6,845 nt of DNA from a bacterium (lineage in GTDB: Bacteria > Thermosulfidibacterota > Thermosulfidibacteria > Thermosulfidibacterales > JALWSI01). The position numbers and the translations under genes are program-made. Numbering within the stretch: the stretch's first letter is position 1; the number at the start of each line of letters is the position of its first letter. This document shows, one piece after another, positions 6,263 through 6,845 of this stretch. The notes below the pieces were generated by a model. The model worked only from the letters and a program-made list of their open reading frames with translations. It searched no databases and had not been told where the DNA came from. The stretch is from positions 1 to 6,845 of the forward strand of contig JALWSI010000096.1 of the NCBI GenBank assembly GCA_027080315.1. Reading direction: 5' to 3'.

Positions 6263-6285
6263 CCTCCCGTATTTGCGCAGGGAGG
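6263..6285 (+). promoter_or_regulatory. Inverted repeat over the flgN ribosome-binding site
   Basis: In the 56-base gap between flgM and flgN, CCTCCC (6263-6268) is complementary to GGGAGG (6280-6285), with an 11-base loop. The right arm is the Shine-Dalgarno of flgN, which lies seven bases before its ATG. Folding would lower flgN translation unless the stem is opened. A six-pair, all-GC-but-one stem is plausible but not decisive, since pyrimidine tracts facing purine-rich ribosome-binding sites arise easily by chance. Confidence 0.35.
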
Positions 6286-6292
6286 TGAGAGA

Positions 6293-6778
6293 ATGAAACA
6301 GCTACGGAGAGTGATTGAAGGGGAGATATCTTTGCTGGAGAAGATGAACCAGCTACTTGCCCAGGAGAGAGGGACCATCTTTGAAGGCGACTTTGATGCG
6401 CTGGTCTCCTTGGCTTCAGAAAAGGAAGACATGGGAAAGGCGCACACCGTTCTTGAGGGGTTGAGAAAGTCTGCTGTTGAGGAATTTGCTCAAAAGAGAA
6501 CTGGAAAGAGAAGAGAACTCACAGCAGACGAGATGTTTGACCTTATGAGCCCTGAAGAGCAAGCGGAGTTTCGTCCACTCTTTGAGAGGCTGAGAGAGCT
6601 TGCTCACAAGGTCTCTTGGGAAAACAGACAGAACGCCTTTCTTCTGGAGAAGGCTCGGGAGATAAACGAAGGATTGCTACGCATATTCGTACCCCTTATG
6701 TCTCCACCAACCTACAATCAGAATGGTGAGTTTTGGCCAAACAAGAACACTGCATCAAGATTCTTATCAAAGGCCTGA
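6293..6778 (+). CDS. flgN: Flagellar export chaperone FlgN
   Basis: FlgN is a small cytoplasmic chaperone that delivers the junction proteins FlgK and FlgL to the export gate. The 161 residues are mainly helical and charged, with heptad-like leucines from residue 4 onward (LRRVIEGEISLLEKMNQLL) and a second long helix at about 96-132. The segment EGDFDALVSLASEKEDM and the tail with PTYNQNG and a terminal SRFLSKA fit the FlgN family. Sequence conservation in this family is low, so the assignment leans on size, helix pattern, tail and position just before flgK. The start has GGGAGGTGA (6280-6288) upstream; the gene begins 56 bases after flgM, the widest gap in the operon. Confidence 0.87.
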   Translation: MKQLRRVIEGEISLLEKMNQLLAQERGTIFEGDFDALVSLASEKEDMGKAHTVLEGLRKSAVEEFAQKRTGKRRELTADEMFDLMSPEEQAEFRPLFERLRELAHKVSWENRQNAFLLEKAREINEGLLRIFVPLMSPPTYNQNGEFWPNKNTASRFLSKA

Positions 6779-6790
6779 GGGGAGGTAGCC

Positions 6791-6845
6791 ATGCCTAATC
6801 TGTTTGCGATGTTGGGAACCGGCAGAACCGCTCTCATGAGCGAAC
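6791..6845 (+). CDS. flgK: Hook-filament junction protein FlgK, N-terminal fragment
   Basis: Only the first 18 codons and one further base are in the window. They read MPNLFAMLGTGRTALMSE, which fits the FlgK start (short N-terminal helix with LF, a glycine, then R-x-A-L). FlgK (HAP1) is the first junction protein between hook and filament and is the client of FlgN, encoded 12 bases upstream. GGGGAGG ending at 6785 is the ribosome-binding site, five bases ahead of the ATG. The gene runs off the right edge because the window ends. In comparable operons flgL and often csrA and fliW follow, but that cannot be seen here. Confidence 0.85.
   Translation, partial: MPNLFAMLGTGRTALMSE

Noticed and set aside
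6257-6276. Sigma-54-like boxes before flgN (TGGGC ... TTGC).
   Set aside because: The GG-to-GC distance is about four bases too long, and sigma-54 spacing is rigid.
6221-6807. Exact 12-base direct repeat TAATCTGTTTGC at the end of flgM (6221-6232) and the start of flgK (6796-6807), flanking flgN.
   Set aside because: Both copies encode N-L-F-A in frame, and about one 12-base repeat is expected by chance among the base pairs of positions in a window of this size.

Overview
This window is mostly a bacterial flagellar rod/ring/hook-junction operon, read rightward from 1346 to the right edge: flgF, flgG, flgA, flgH, flgI, a short flgJ, flgM, flgN and the first codons of flgK. The P-ring and L-ring genes (flgI, flgH) and a lipoprotein signal on FlgH imply a Gram-negative envelope. 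A consensus sigma-54 promoter just before flgF, a FlgJ with only the rod-binding domain, and the order flgF-G-A-H-I-J-M-N-K resemble Desulfobacterota (former Deltaproteobacteria) and related anaerobic lineages. That placement is inferred from organisation only, with no database comparison.

Left part (1-1345). The first 311 bases hold no gene. Next to the left edge is a probable leftward promoter: a TTGACA -35 box with an AT-rich tract upstream, and an 18-bp palindrome of form TGANTGA-N4-TCANTCA over the -10/start region. It would serve a gene beyond the window. Between it and the next gene lies a stretch (102-264) whose inverted repeats nest into a possible branched RNA, ending in six Ts when read leftward. 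A leftward gene (312-1049) encodes an exported or membrane-anchored tandem rhodanese. Its first domain keeps a catalytic cysteine in an extended loop; in its second domain glycine occupies the cysteine position. The divergent region 1050-1345 carries a 65-codon open frame of doubtful reality and the flgF promoter.

Right part (1346-6845). The genes are tightly packed. Several stop and start codons overlap or nearly touch (TAATG at flgI/flgJ, ATGA at flgJ/flgM, 2 nt at flgA/flgH), and some ribosome-binding sites are encoded by the last codons of the gene before. The exceptions are 30 nt between flgF and flgG and 56 nt between flgM and flgN. The products fit one assembly step: distal rod (FlgF, FlgG), rod-binding/capping protein (FlgJ), P ring and its chaperone (FlgI, FlgA), L ring (FlgH), then the switch to late genes (FlgM, the sigma-28 antagonist) and the hook-filament junction (FlgN chaperone and FlgK). 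Sigma-54 would fire the block as a middle-class flagellar operon. I see no sigma-28 promoter before flgM or flgN.

No clearly novel system is visible. The points most worth a second look are the inverted repeat at the flgF start, which the predicted sigma-54 start site cuts so that only read-through RNA could fold it, the palindrome-covered leftward promoter, the possible structured RNA at 102-264, and the rhodanese with one intact and one apparently inactive domain.
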